The notes under the pieces are model-generated. The model ran no database searches and was not told where the DNA came from. It was given only the letters and a program-made list of their open reading frames with translations. Shown in pieces: positions 22,712-32,772 of a DNA stretch of 64,000 nt. The DNA is from Haematobia irritans. Its lineage: Eukaryota > Arthropoda > Insecta > Diptera > Muscidae. Made by a program: the position numbers and the translations under genes. Location: contig NC_134398.1 of the NCBI RefSeq assembly GCF_050003625.1, positions 99,861,479 through 99,925,478 of the forward strand, written 5' to 3'. Within the stretch, counting starts at the first letter, position 1; every line of letters begins with the position of its first letter.

Positions 22712-22887
22712 CCGACGGGCTTTTTGGGCAGCAAATAAATCAATGACTTCTTCAGTCGGCACATTTATTCGGCGATGAACCGACATTAATGCCAATCCAT
22801 TGAGTCTACTCTCGCCAGTCGAATTTCTAAGATACGTCTTTAATCTCTTCATTTTTGAAAATGAACGTTCGGATGAGCACGTAGTAA
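22712..22887 (-). pseudogene. hAT transposase C-terminal fragment
   Basis: Minus strand encodes CSSERSFSKMKRLKTYLRNS followed by RLNGLALMSVHRRI, the C-terminal dimerisation region of the hAT transposases that resemble ZMYM/TTF-finger proteins. Cut at its 5' side by the smaller hAT insertion. Same fragment at 31990-32150. Confidence 0.75.
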
Positions 22888-23178
22888 CTGCAGGGATGGA
22901 AAATGCAGTACTAAAGTACTTTTTTCAATACTTTTTCACCCCGGTCAGTACCGCAGTACCCCCGCTAACGATTTAGTACCTTTTGTGTAGACATTTTTGA
23001 GTCGATATCAGAATTTTTGCAAAATTTTATTTTTATAGATAATTTTGTCAAAATTTTATTTCAATTGAAAATTTTGTAAAAATGTTATTTCTATAGTAAA
23101 TTTTTGCAAAACTTTATTTCTATAGAAAAAATTTTGCAAAATTTTTTTTCTATAGAATTTTTTTGCAAAATTTTATTT

Positions 23179-23513
23179 CCCTTCGTTTTGTTTTGTTATT
23201 GTTGGTTTTGTTCTTTAAGCATTGTTGTTGTTTTTTTATTGCAGCTTAAAACCATACATTGACTAAACTACAAGTGTAGCTTAACCAACAGAGGAAAAGA
23301 ATGTTTGTCAAATTTATTTGGGCAAAGCCCTCTAGACTGCAAGATGGTTGGATGGACGCACGTTTCGGAATTACCACATTCCTCATCAGCATCCCCTACT
23401 TGCAGCAAAACTATCAACCAATTATAAGAATAAATTCAGGCAGTTCATTAAACCCAACAATAAACCACACTTGAACCTTCCGAAAAAAAAGGTTTTTGTA
23501 TGATAGCCGGCTA
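23179..23513 (-). mobile_element. Penelope-like terminal-repeat piece, copy 2
   Basis: About 90% similar to 17200-17480. Inserted into the simple array of the small hAT and absent from the equivalent position of the second copy (32151-32772), so it arrived after that duplication. Contains a full hammerhead. Confidence 0.72.
23337..23405 (-). ncRNA. Hammerhead ribozyme (type I), copy 2
   Basis: Minus strand: CTGCAAG, loop, GGATG, CTGATGA, stem II GGAAT/ATTCC with loop GTGGTA, GAAA, stem III ACG/CGT with a 2-nt loop, then GTC just before the cleavage point, CATCC, loop, CTTGCAG. Every conserved core base is present and both halves of stem I pair (5 bp plus 7 bp). Confidence 0.85.
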
Positions 23514-25051
23514 TAGAAAATTTTTGCAAAATTTTATTTATATAGAAATTTTTTTTCAAAATTTTATTTTCTTTAAAATTCAGTCTCTTGACAATAATTT
23601 TCCAGTGAATTTTTTGTTGAAATTTAGTAAAAAGTACCTTTCCGCTCAAAAAATACCTTTTTTGTACTTTCTTAAATATTGTATTTTCCATCCCTGAGTT
23701 ACTGGCAAAGTGACCAAAATTTTTAAAAGAATATGCACGTTTGGAAATATCTCTTTATTGCACTCTCCAAGTGCTTCCATCGCTGAATTAGGCAGGTTCT
23801 TTTCGCAGGTTTTGCGCCATTTCATTTACACATGTGTGTTTGGCTGTTTCGTTGTTGTTGCTATGGCCAAACAAAGCGAGTCATGTTCACAAAAAGAACA
23901 ACAAACACACATAAAAAGCAGAAATACATTTTCCAAAAATGAAATTTGTGGTGCGAGAACAAAAACAATTTGTTTTTTTCGACCGTCGTTTGACGGGCTT
24001 TTCAACTAGTATTCTAGGATTTGTGCAAGTTTTATAGGTAAGCGTTTTCAAAATAAAACCTTCAGCTTTCCTTCAACATCTTCGATAAGATTTTTCTATG
24101 CAGCTAAAAATATATATTTATTTATATAAAAATATTCATTAATTTCGGGGGGGGGGGGTGGTTTGATCCCCCTCATCCCCCCCCCCCTATGCGGCCTTGG
24201 TGTTGTGTATACATGAGCGTGGAGTTGTTTTTATTTTTGTTCATTTAGTGGTTTGTGTGTGTGTTTGTTATTCGCGGATGGTTTATTTGGCTGGATGAGG
24301 TGTTGTTTTCAATAAAGTCATGTGTTTTTGTTGTTGTAGGAATGGTTTGGCTTTGCTTGGTTTTGTTTGGCATGCTTCAGTTGTATAGTTAGCGTTGGCG
24401 TGGGCTGTTGCATCTTTTAAGTAGGTATGCAACAAGGGAATATACTCGTAAAGGCATGGAATATTTTGGATTTTTAGACATATATTGGTGTTTGTTTATT
24501 AAACCTTTTAAATGAAAGTTATTAATAATTTATCGGTAGTTTAGAAAAAAGTTATTAAGAATATTTAGGAAAATATGTTGAAATTGAAAGTGTATTGAAA
24601 TTTGTATTATTCAATGTAAAAATTAATATTCATTTCCAGATGAATTTGGAAAATTCTTGTTATATCTCAGCGTATAGTTTAGTCAAAAATTGGTAAGTAT
24701 TTTTTAATATGGCTTTCTTTTAAAAAGAATATTTTTTATGTATAGTATTATTTGTTAATTATTATTATTTTTTTTTCTTTTGGAAACCAGTTTAATGTTT
24801 TTCTTTGTTGTAAAATTGGCTTTCTTTCAACTAGAATATTTACGTTTCTATGACCCTTTTATCATCAAAATTACAGGTTTTAATACCTTAGTTTAGTATT
24901 TCTTTCATTAAATTTTTTGGAAATCAATGTAATATTTTTAATGTAGAAAACAAATATTTAATTTCAGAATAACCCCTTCGGAAAAGTTTTTAGTACTCCT
25001 TAGCTTGTAATTTAATAGTGAATTGGTAAGGATTTTTTAACTTTCTTTTAA

Positions 25052-25332
25052 CCCTAGACAGTCATCCTTATTTTTTGTTCATTAACGTCATCCTTCGTCA
25101 TTTTGACTACGGCTCATTTCAAGACGCTATAATTTTCATCGTGAGCGAAAAAGCGAACCAAACTTGAATTTATTTTCTTATTCAATTTCGTTTTAATTAG
25201 TGTAAAACAAAAATTCATAAAACGGTCGAATTAGTATAACTTAAGTTTACCATTTCCCAATAGACTAAAATGCATTTTAAACCGAAAATGAAATTACGTG
25301 TCGTCATTTTGACGAATGTTGACTGTCTAGGG
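25052..25332. mobile_element. piggyBac-type MITE
   Basis: 281 bp with ends CCCTAGACAGTC and GACTGTCTAGGG and a perfect TTAA duplication (25048-25051 and 25333-25336), the piggyBac signature. Second copy, same host position in the family, at 55163-55440. Confidence 0.85.
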
Positions 25333-25713
25333 TTAACCAGAATATTTGGTTTTTTATGCATATTATTATTTTTTTCATTAGATTTTTTGGAAACCTATTT
25401 AACAATTTTATTTAATGTGAAAAATAAATATTTAATTTCTGAGTAACTTAAATAAATTTGGACAACTTTTTATATTTCCCCTCAGCGTACAATTTAATAG
25501 AGAATAAGTTTTATATTAAAACTTTGGCTTTCTTTGAACTAGAATTTTAATTTTAACAACACTAACAACACAGTTTTATGAGTTTATATAGAATACTTCA
25601 TTATTTCTCTAATTGTTTCAGGTACAAATTTTATGAGATACGTTTTCCAAAGAAAAGTTGAATTCCTTACACCATTTGATAAAATGCCTCCAAATATGGT
25701 AAGTTACAAGCTA

Positions 25714-27232
25714 AAACAAGTATATACGGCCGTAAGTTCCGCCAGGCCGAAGCTTATGTACCCTCCACCATGGATTGCATAGAAACTTCTACTGAAGCCG
25801 ATGGCAAGGTATCTTAAAACTTCCTAACACCGTAATATATACCACATAGTCCATACGTGGTATATATTAAACTAAAAAAGGCCGATTAAATACCTATATA
25901 ATTAAGTTTAAAGTTCCTATAGAAGTAAAATTTTGACAAAATTTTCTATAGAAATAAAATTTGGAAAAAATTTCTATAGAAATAAAATTTTGACAAAATT
26001 TTCTATAGAAATAAAATTTTGTCAAAATTTTCTATAGAAATAAAATTTTGTCAAAATTTTCTATAGAAATAACATTTTGAAAAAATTTTCTATAGAAATA
26101 AAATTTTGACAAAATTTTCTATAGAAATAACATTTTGACAATGTTTTCTATAAAAATAAAATTTTGGTAGATTTTTTTTTGGCTCGAGTGGCAACCATGA
26201 TTATGAACCGATATGGACCAATTTTTGTGTGATTGGGGATCGGCTATATATAACAATAGACCGATATGGACCAATTTCAACCGGATCGGATGAGTTTTGC
26301 TCCTCCAAGAGGCTCCGGAGATCAAATCTGGGGAACGGTTTATATGGGGGCTATATATAATTATGGACCGATATGGACCAATTCTTGCGTGTTTGTTAGA
26401 GACCACATTCTAACACCATGTTACAAATTTCAACCGGATCGGATGAATTTTGCTCCTCCAAGAGGCTCCGGAGGACAAATCTGGGGATCGATTTATATGG
26501 GCTATATATAATTATGGACCGATATGGACCAATTCTTGCATGGTTGTTAGAGACCATATACTAACACCACGTACCAAATTTCAACCGGATCGGATGAATT
26601 TTGCTCCTCTAAGAGGCTCCGGAGGTCAAATCTGGGGATCGGCTTATATGGGGGCTATATGTAATTATGGGTCGATGTGGACCAATTTTTGCATGGTCAT
26701 TAGAGAACATATACTAACACCATGTACCAAATTTCAGCCTGATCGGATGAAATTTGCTTCTTTTAGAGCAATCGAAAGCCAAATTTGGGGGTCCGTTTAT
26801 ATGGGGGCTACACGTAAAAGTGGACCGATATGGACCAATTTTTGCATGGTTGTGTGAGACCATATACTAACACCATGTACCAAATTTCAGCCTGATCGGA
26901 TGAAGTTTGCTTCTTTTAGAGCAATTGCAAGCCAAATTTGGGGGTCCGCTTATATGGGGGCTATACGTAAAAGTGGACCGATATGGCCCATTTTAAATAC
27001 CATCCGACCTACATCAATAACAACTACTGGTGCCAAGTTTCAAGTCGATAGCTTGTTTCGTTCGGAAGTTAGCGTGATTTCAACAGACGGACGGACGGAC
27101 ATGCTCAGATCGACTCAGAATTTCACCACGACCCAGAATATATATACTTTATGGGGTCTTAGAGCAATATTTCGATGTGTTACAAACGGAATGACAAAGT
27201 TAATATGCCCCCATCCTATGGTGGAGGGTATA
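25714..27232 (+). repeat. 153-bp-array element, full length
   Basis: Starts AAACAAGTATATACGGCCGT, passes a run of CTATAGAAATAAAATTTTG units of about 28-30 bp (25918-26165), then the 153-bp array and a GGAC microsatellite (27086-27100), and ends GGTGGAGGGTATA. Lies in the last intron-like stretch of arm B. Confidence 0.82.
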
Positions 27233-27843
27233 ATAATATAATTAAAAAATTATATTTCATTACATGGTGTTAATTTTTAACAATTTTCATTATTGCTTCC
27301 ATTTTTTTTTTCCAGCAAGATATGTGGAAAAATTACCTACGATGAATAAAAAAAGGATAATTTTTATTCATAATCATAATTTTTATTCACAAAAAAATTG
27401 TATTAAGAACTTTCATCATAAGTTTTTATAATAAAGTACTTTTGCTTAAAGAAGGTTTAATTTTAATGTATGAAAATTTTCATAATAGTAAAACGGTTTG
27501 TTGTTCCTGTAATTATTTAATTTCTTTGTACTGTGGAATGATTGATTTAAAAATAGTTTAGTCGTCGACATTTTAAAGAGACTGTTAACCAATTTTTATT
27601 ATCGGGTTTCCTAAAAAATAAGCAAGTAAACCAAAATAATACTGACTTTTTAACTTGGTAGGGGTATATAAATCTTATGGTGTTTTAAAAATGAACTAAA
27701 ATACAATGTTATAGATGAACAAAATTTAAGAGAATTATAAACTAGACACGTTGAAAAAATCTTAAGGGCTAAATCATGGTCAATATTACTACAGTTTAGT
27801 TCATCTTGCAATTGAAAAGGGTTCACTGTTTTTTCAGTGCGTA

Positions 27844-27890
27844 AGAAAAATCATGGTCAAATTTCTTTGTTCCACTTTCATCGCCCATAA
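27844..27890 (-). pseudogene. piggyBac-like segment, upstream part
   Basis: Minus strand encodes MGDESGTKKFDHDFSY and continues in frame with EKQIEHSR at 16752 when the 11-kb unit is removed. Immediately upstream lies a Helitron 3' terminus (CTAG at 27900-27903), so the ATG at 27890 may not be a native start. Confidence 0.5.
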
Positions 27891-27899
27891 TTATTATTA

Positions 27900-28760
27900 C
27901 TAGCCTTCCCGGCACTCGAAACTCGAGTGCATTGTAAGCCTTTAACGGATGGTATAAAGGTCCTAGATGAGTTCCATAGCGAATCCTATATCCACATATC
28001 AAAGAATTTACACACTTAGCTTTAGTTATCCTGTTCCTGTATATGGAACGAAACCCCATTCAAAAGAAAAACATTCACTCGAATTCGAATCATTTTTTTT
28101 GGTATTTTTGAAATTTCGTTTTGTTTGTATGAGAATACATACATTGATTGTCAAAGATGAGTATTTTCAATTTTTTGGCCTGAGAATTTATTTAAATTTT
28201 AACAAAGTTTTTACTTTTTTATTGACACATATTGCATACGTTCGTTTGCTACTCGACAACAAAATATTCTGTTCTTGTATATCGATCGAAAACCCATTCG
28301 AAATAAGGCAGTCACTCGAATTCGAATGAATTTGGGATTTTTATATTTTTGAAAGTTCGTGTCGTTTGTATGAGAATACATTGATTATCAAAAATTAGTA
28401 CTTTTTGATTTGATTTTTGTTCCTCTATTTCTAAGGCAGGTCACTTATGCCCTGTTCCTGTATTTTCGAACGAAAGCTTTCCTTCGTATTGCAAATCAAA
28501 GAAAATTGATTTTGGTTTCTCTATTTCGAAATGCCAGTCATTTCATATTTTGTTGTCGAGTAAAAAACGAACATATATAATATGTGTCAAGAAGAAAGTA
28601 CAAACGATGTTAACATTTGAATGAATTCTCAGGCCAAAAATTTGAAAATGTCATATTTGATAATTAATGTATTTTCATACAAACGAAACGAACTTTCAAA
28701 AATTGAAAAACCCAAATTCATTCGAATTCGTGTGACTGCCTTTCTTTCAATTCACAAAGT
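27900..28760 (-). mobile_element. Helitron, non-coding, 3' end preserved
   Basis: On the minus strand it ends with a hairpin GCACTCGAGTTTCGAGTGC (27912-27930), eight bases, then CTAG followed by T: the classic Helitron 3' signature. The interior has two inverted arms (about 28080-28345 and 28500-28745) that share blocks such as TTTGTTGTCGAGTA. The 5' end was not located. No Rep or helicase ORF. Confidence 0.7.
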
Positions 28761-30289
28761 ATTTTGTAATCTGAAAAACTAAAGGTTATAAAATAAAAGA
28801 TGCTCTTAAGGATACACACCCATTTTCTATGATGAGTTTTATAATGCATTTTTCATATATTTTAATTTTAAAACCAAATTGAAATTTGTTGTTACATATT
28901 ATTGCTCCTTTACTGAAAGCAAACCCGAGGTCATAAAATAAGTAAATATTTTTCGACAAATTCAAGAAAATGTATTGGACATAACTTAGTTTTTTCACTT
29001 GTTAAAGAAAATTTTGTAGTTTGAAGGAAAAACTTGGAGTTCAAAATTGCAAGAATGTCTTTAGTGACATACGAAGTTCATGATGGATGCATTTTTGGTA
29101 AAATTTACAAATTTAAAGAAATTCTGAACTATTTTGTGGAAGGCACGAATTTAGTTAATCTTTATGCTTCATTTGAGTATATATTTTTCCTAATTTAACT
29201 AACGTACACAAAAAATTATTAGAGTAAAGGAAATTTTCTCCAAACATAATAATTCCATGAACTAAAATAAAGTTGAATTGGCTTTAGTGAAATAGAGTTC
29301 ACTTTTTTTTGAGTGTATGAAATGAACTTTATCATAGTTCATACAGATTTGTTAAATTTTGCCTAAATTTTACCTTATATGAATAATTTTGTGGTTAATT
29401 TATTGATGTGAACTAAAAATAAAAAAGTTTTATACAAATATAGTACATAATTTTACTAAAAAATAAAATAGTTCATATTATCCTAAAATGAAAGAAGTTT
29501 ACTTAAATTGAGTTCATAAGTCTATCAAATAAGTAAATTTTACTAAAATTGTACCTGTCTTGAACTTTGTACAGCGCTATAGACATTTTAACAATTTTTA
29601 AATCCAATATTTTCCTTCAAGATGTGAAACTTTCTTATACAACAGAAAAAACATTAATACTTGTAATAAATTTCTTCAATTCCACAAAACGTATTAATTT
29701 ATTTGTAACATGTTGCAATTAAAAAAAAAAAACAATGTAATAAAATTTTCCAAAATAAACCTACATTTTCTTTCACGGTGGTAATTTTTTTTTTTTTTTG
29801 GTGTAGGTTAAAATTTCATCGTACTCATTACCAATCTGTCCATCATTCGCAAACCGATCATCTCTAAATTAGGCTTATTGACCTTATCAAATTTACCACG
29901 ATCGCCTTCTCATATTTGTCATGTAGCCGGTCTCGATAATTTGAAATATGACATCCTTCCGATTTTGCAGACAATGTTTTAATCATCACCTTAATTAGGG
30001 AACATATTGGAATAATGATAAAATATATGTATTTTCGTAAAATAAACTTCAATTTACAAATATTTCTTAACATGTTCACAAACATTTCATACGAACATTT
30101 TATTCTCTTTTACTTATACATTTTTTTTCATAGAAAAACCTCAAAAGTTAGTGATATTAATGTCCATACTTATCGAAAATATACCCCTATTGTAATAGCC
30201 ATATATCCGTATATAGCATCCCTATATCCGTAGCCTTAAATAAATTTTAACTAAAATTGTGTATTGTATTGTTCTAAATTTTCTTTAAT
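28761..30289. other. No gene seen
   Basis: AT-rich sequence. One terminus-like motif GTTCACTTTTTTTTGAGTGTA at 29302-29322 resembles the ends of the TA-flanked MITEs elsewhere, and scattered GTTCAT motifs suggest decayed copies. Nothing else is supported. Confidence 0.4.
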
Positions 30290-30758
30290 AAAAACAGTTA
30301 ATATTACTTTTCTATTTCTAACGCCTTTAGAAATATATAACTGATCACTTTACTACGTAAAACATAAAACCACCCACTACACTCCACCACCCACCCATCT
30401 CACAATCCTATTATTCCCATTGCTTTAGCTCCCAATCAACTCTCTCATTATCACTCACAAACTTATTCTCCCCCATGCCAGCATAACAAAAGCCAACATA
30501 CAATGCACACACACCCACACGCTACAACAAACCAAACAACAACTCTCTCGCTCTCACTCTCAAAGTACAACACAACAACGACAACAACGTCAATAATTTT
30601 AGAAAAATGCAATTTTCTCCATGAAAAATGCATCAATTTAAAAAATTATTGCGATTCGCCATATCTACCTTTCTTTTGATACCAAATTTATCGCATAATA
30701 CCCCCGCACACGCTCACAATATGTACCCCAAAAAAAGTGTATCGTATTAATATATATA
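30290..30758 (+). repeat. Direct repeat X1 (~470 bp)
   Basis: Nearly identical to 33643-34112 over the whole length (few substitutions, an 8-bp and a 10-bp indel). Contains CA-rich and CTCTCTCGCTCTCA low-complexity blocks. The two copies flank the Helitron copy at 30759-33642. Possibly an LTR or a local tandem duplication; no TG...CA termini were recognised. Confidence 0.65.
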
Positions 30759-30964
30759 CTAGCCTTCCCGGCACTCGAAACTCGAGTGCATTGTAAGCTT
30801 CTAACGGGTGGTATAAAGGTCCTAGATGATATGGAACTCTAGCGACCCCTACAAGGCCGTAGCCAGGATTTTAATTCGGGGGGGGTTCAACTTAAAAAAA
30901 AATAGTCATATAATCTCATGTGTAGAAAATTTTATTTATGCATAGGTATGTATACAATATTTTT

Positions 30965-32010
30965 ATACCCACCACCATATAATGGTGACGGGGGTATAAT
31001 AAGTTTGTCATTCCGTTTGTAACACATCGAAATATCGATTTCCGACTATATAAAGTATATATATTCTTGATCGGGGAGAAATTCTAAGACGATATAACCA
31101 TGTCCGTCTGTCTGTCTGGCTGTCTGTCTATTGTAATCACGCTACAGTCTTCAATAATGAAGCAATCGTACTGACATTTTGCATAAACTCGTCTTTTGTC
31201 TGCAGGCAGGTCACGTTCGAAGATAGGCTATATCGGTCCAGGTTTTGATATAGTCCCCATATAAACCGACCTCCCGATTTGAGGTCTTGGGCTTATAGAA
31301 ATCGTAGTTTTTATCCAATTTGCCTGAAATTTGAAACCTAGAGGTATTTTATGGCCATAAAGAGGTGTGCCAAAAATGGTGATTATCGGTCCATGTTTTG
31401 GTATAGCCCCCATATAGACCGATCTCCCGATTTTATTCTTGGGCTTATAGAAACCGCAGTTTTTATTCAATTTACCTGAAATTGGAAATCTAGAGGTATT
31501 GTAGGACCACAAATACGTGTGCCAAAAATTGTGGGTATCGGTCCATGTTTTGGTATGGTCCCCATATAAAAGGACCTCCCGAATTGGGGGTCTTGGGCTT
31601 ATAGAAACCGTAGTTCTTATCCAATTTGTCTGAAATTGGAAATCTAGAGGTATTTTATGACCATAAAGAGGTGTGCCGAAAATGGTGAGTATCGGTCCAT
31701 ATTTTGGTATAGCCCCCATATAGACCGATTTCAAGATTTTACTTCTTGTGCCGAAAACGGTGAGTATCGGTCCATATTTTAGTATAGCCGCCATAAGAAC
31801 GATCTCCCGATTTAACTCCTTGGGTTTCTAGAAACCGTAGTTTTTATCTGATTTGCCTGAAATTGTAAATATTCTGGTAGTTTAGGCTCACAAAAACGTG
31901 TATCGGATTAAGTTTTTATCGATCCATTTGGTAATGCCTCCATATAGACCGACTTCACTTCTTGAGGGTGTAGAAGGCGCACTGATCATGAAAATTGCTT
32001 GAAACTCAAT
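30965..32010 (-). repeat. Second 153-bp-array family (diverged)
   Basis: Starts TATACCCACCACC and shares TTTGTCATTCCGTTTGTAAC with the other family, then a GTCTGTCTGTCT microsatellite (31104-31130). Array units are of different sequence (CCGATCTCCCGATTTT, GGCTTATAGAAACCG, ATGACCATAAAGAGGTGTGC), with CATATAGACC-type motifs at 31258, 31411, 31563 and 31717, again 152-154 bp apart. The minus-strand 188-codon open frame follows from the period. Confidence 0.75.
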
Positions 32011-32150
32011 GTCAGTCGGCACATTTATTCGGCGATGAACCCACATTAATGCCAATCCTTTGAGTCTACTCTTGCTAGTCGAATTTCTAAGATACGTCTT
32101 TAATCTCTTCATTGTTGAAAATGAACGTTCGGATGAGCACGTAGTAACTG
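31990..32150 (-). pseudogene. hAT transposase C-terminal fragment
   Basis: Encodes FSTMKRLKTYLRNSTSKSRL and RLKGLALMWVHRRINVPT-like sequence, parallel to 22712-22887. Truncated on both sides. Confidence 0.7.
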
Positions 32151-32772
32151 CAGGGATGGAAAATGCAGTACTATAGTACTTTTTTCAAACCTTTTACCCC
32201 GGTCAGTACCGTAGTACCCCCGCGAATGATTTAGTACCTTTTGTGTAGACATTTTTGAGTCGATATCAGATTTATGGTACAATAGCTTTGACAAAATATT
32301 TTAATATTTTGAGAAAGTCTTTATCAACCTTATTTGCTAATAGTCTTTTACAAATATGGCAAAACAGACATGTTCACGTGGGAAGAAAATCTCGATTTTG
32401 TAAAAGACATAGTCAAAAACAGGATTTTATTGAACTTCAAGAAAGTTTTAGTCGAAAAAAAAATGCGATTCTATATTATCGAAATAGTAGAAATAGTTGT
32501 CAACATTTTATTTCTATATAGAATTTTTGCAAAATTTTATTTTTATAGAAAATTTTGTCAAAATTTTATTTCAATTGAAAATTTTGTGAAAATTTTATTT
32601 CTATAGGAAATTTTTGCAAAATTTTATGTCTATAGAAAATTTTTTTTTTTTAAATTCAGTCTCTTGACTATAATCTTCCAGTAAAATTTTTGTTGAAATT
32701 TAGTAAAAAGTACCTTTCCGCTCAAAAAATACCTTTTTTGTACTTTCTTAAAAATTGTATTTTCCATCCCTG
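32151..32772. mobile_element. Small hAT inside hAT copy 2
   Basis: Ends CAGGGATGGAAAATGCAG and inverted. TSD AGTAACTG at 32143-32150 and 32773-32780, 8 of 8. Lacks the Penelope-like piece found in the copy at 22891. Confidence 0.88.

Larger units (their letters stand above)
22891..23696. mobile_element. Small hAT inside hAT copy 1
   Basis: Ends CAGGGATGGAAAATGCAG and, inverted, CAGGGATGGAAAATAC. TSD AGTAACTG/AGTTACTG (22883-22890 and 23697-23704). Subterminal AGTACT/AAAGTACC motifs. Holds an AATTTTCTATAGAAATAAA-type simple array and the Penelope-like piece at 23179-23513. No ORF of its own. Confidence 0.85.
22579..24199 (-). mobile_element. hAT element, CAAGGCCGTAGCC family, copy 1
   Basis: Ends CAAGGCCGTAGCCAGG (22579) and inverted CGGCCTTG (24199), with G-tracts just inside both. 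TSD ATGTTGTG/GTGTTGTG (22571-22578 and 24200-24207), 7 of 8 matching. The left arm of the foldback unit shows the empty site (GTTGTGTATA on its minus strand). The interior keeps the 3' end of a hAT transposase and is invaded by a smaller hAT (22891-23696). Confidence 0.85.
24342..27345 (+). other. Exon-like cassette chain in arm B
   Basis: A series of short blocks, each preceded by a pyrimidine tract plus CAG and followed by GTAAG. Block 25622-25698 (77 nt) joins in frame to 27316-27345, which ends in TGA overlapping AATAAA (27345-27350). In that frame, the three differences between this arm and the solo copy at 54136-57016 are all synonymous. Earlier blocks prefer a different frame (for example PNEFGNILYFPSAYNLI in arm A), so a single continuous protein is not established. 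Could be a decayed multi-exon gene carried by the element, or repeats that only look like exons. Confidence 0.4.
16757..27839. mobile_element. 11-kb foldback-like inverted-repeat unit
   Basis: Outer ends CACTGAAAAAACAGTGAACC at 16757 and inverted at 27839, flanked by a 4-bp duplication CGTA (16753-16756 and 27840-27843). The two arms (16757-21705 and 21886-27839) are inverted copies of one ~2.9-kb sequence, each swollen by later insertions. The inner ends (CACAGAAAAAAGTGT-type) are separated by a 180-bp spacer. A solo arm copy is at 54136-57016. Long inverted repeats containing internal tandem modules resemble foldback elements. No transposase was found. Confidence 0.75.
21886..27839 (+). repeat. 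Foldback-like unit, right arm (B)
   Basis: Inverted copy of arm A with the outer end at 27839. It carries the hAT copy at 22579-24199, the TTAA MITE at 25052-25332 and a 153-bp-array element at 25714-27232. On the plus strand it has exon-like modules at 24640-24692, 24968-25025, 25441-25505 (sites decayed), 25622-25698 and 27316-27345. A candidate first exon has ATG at 24342 and donor at 24425 but an internal TAG. Confidence 0.75.
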
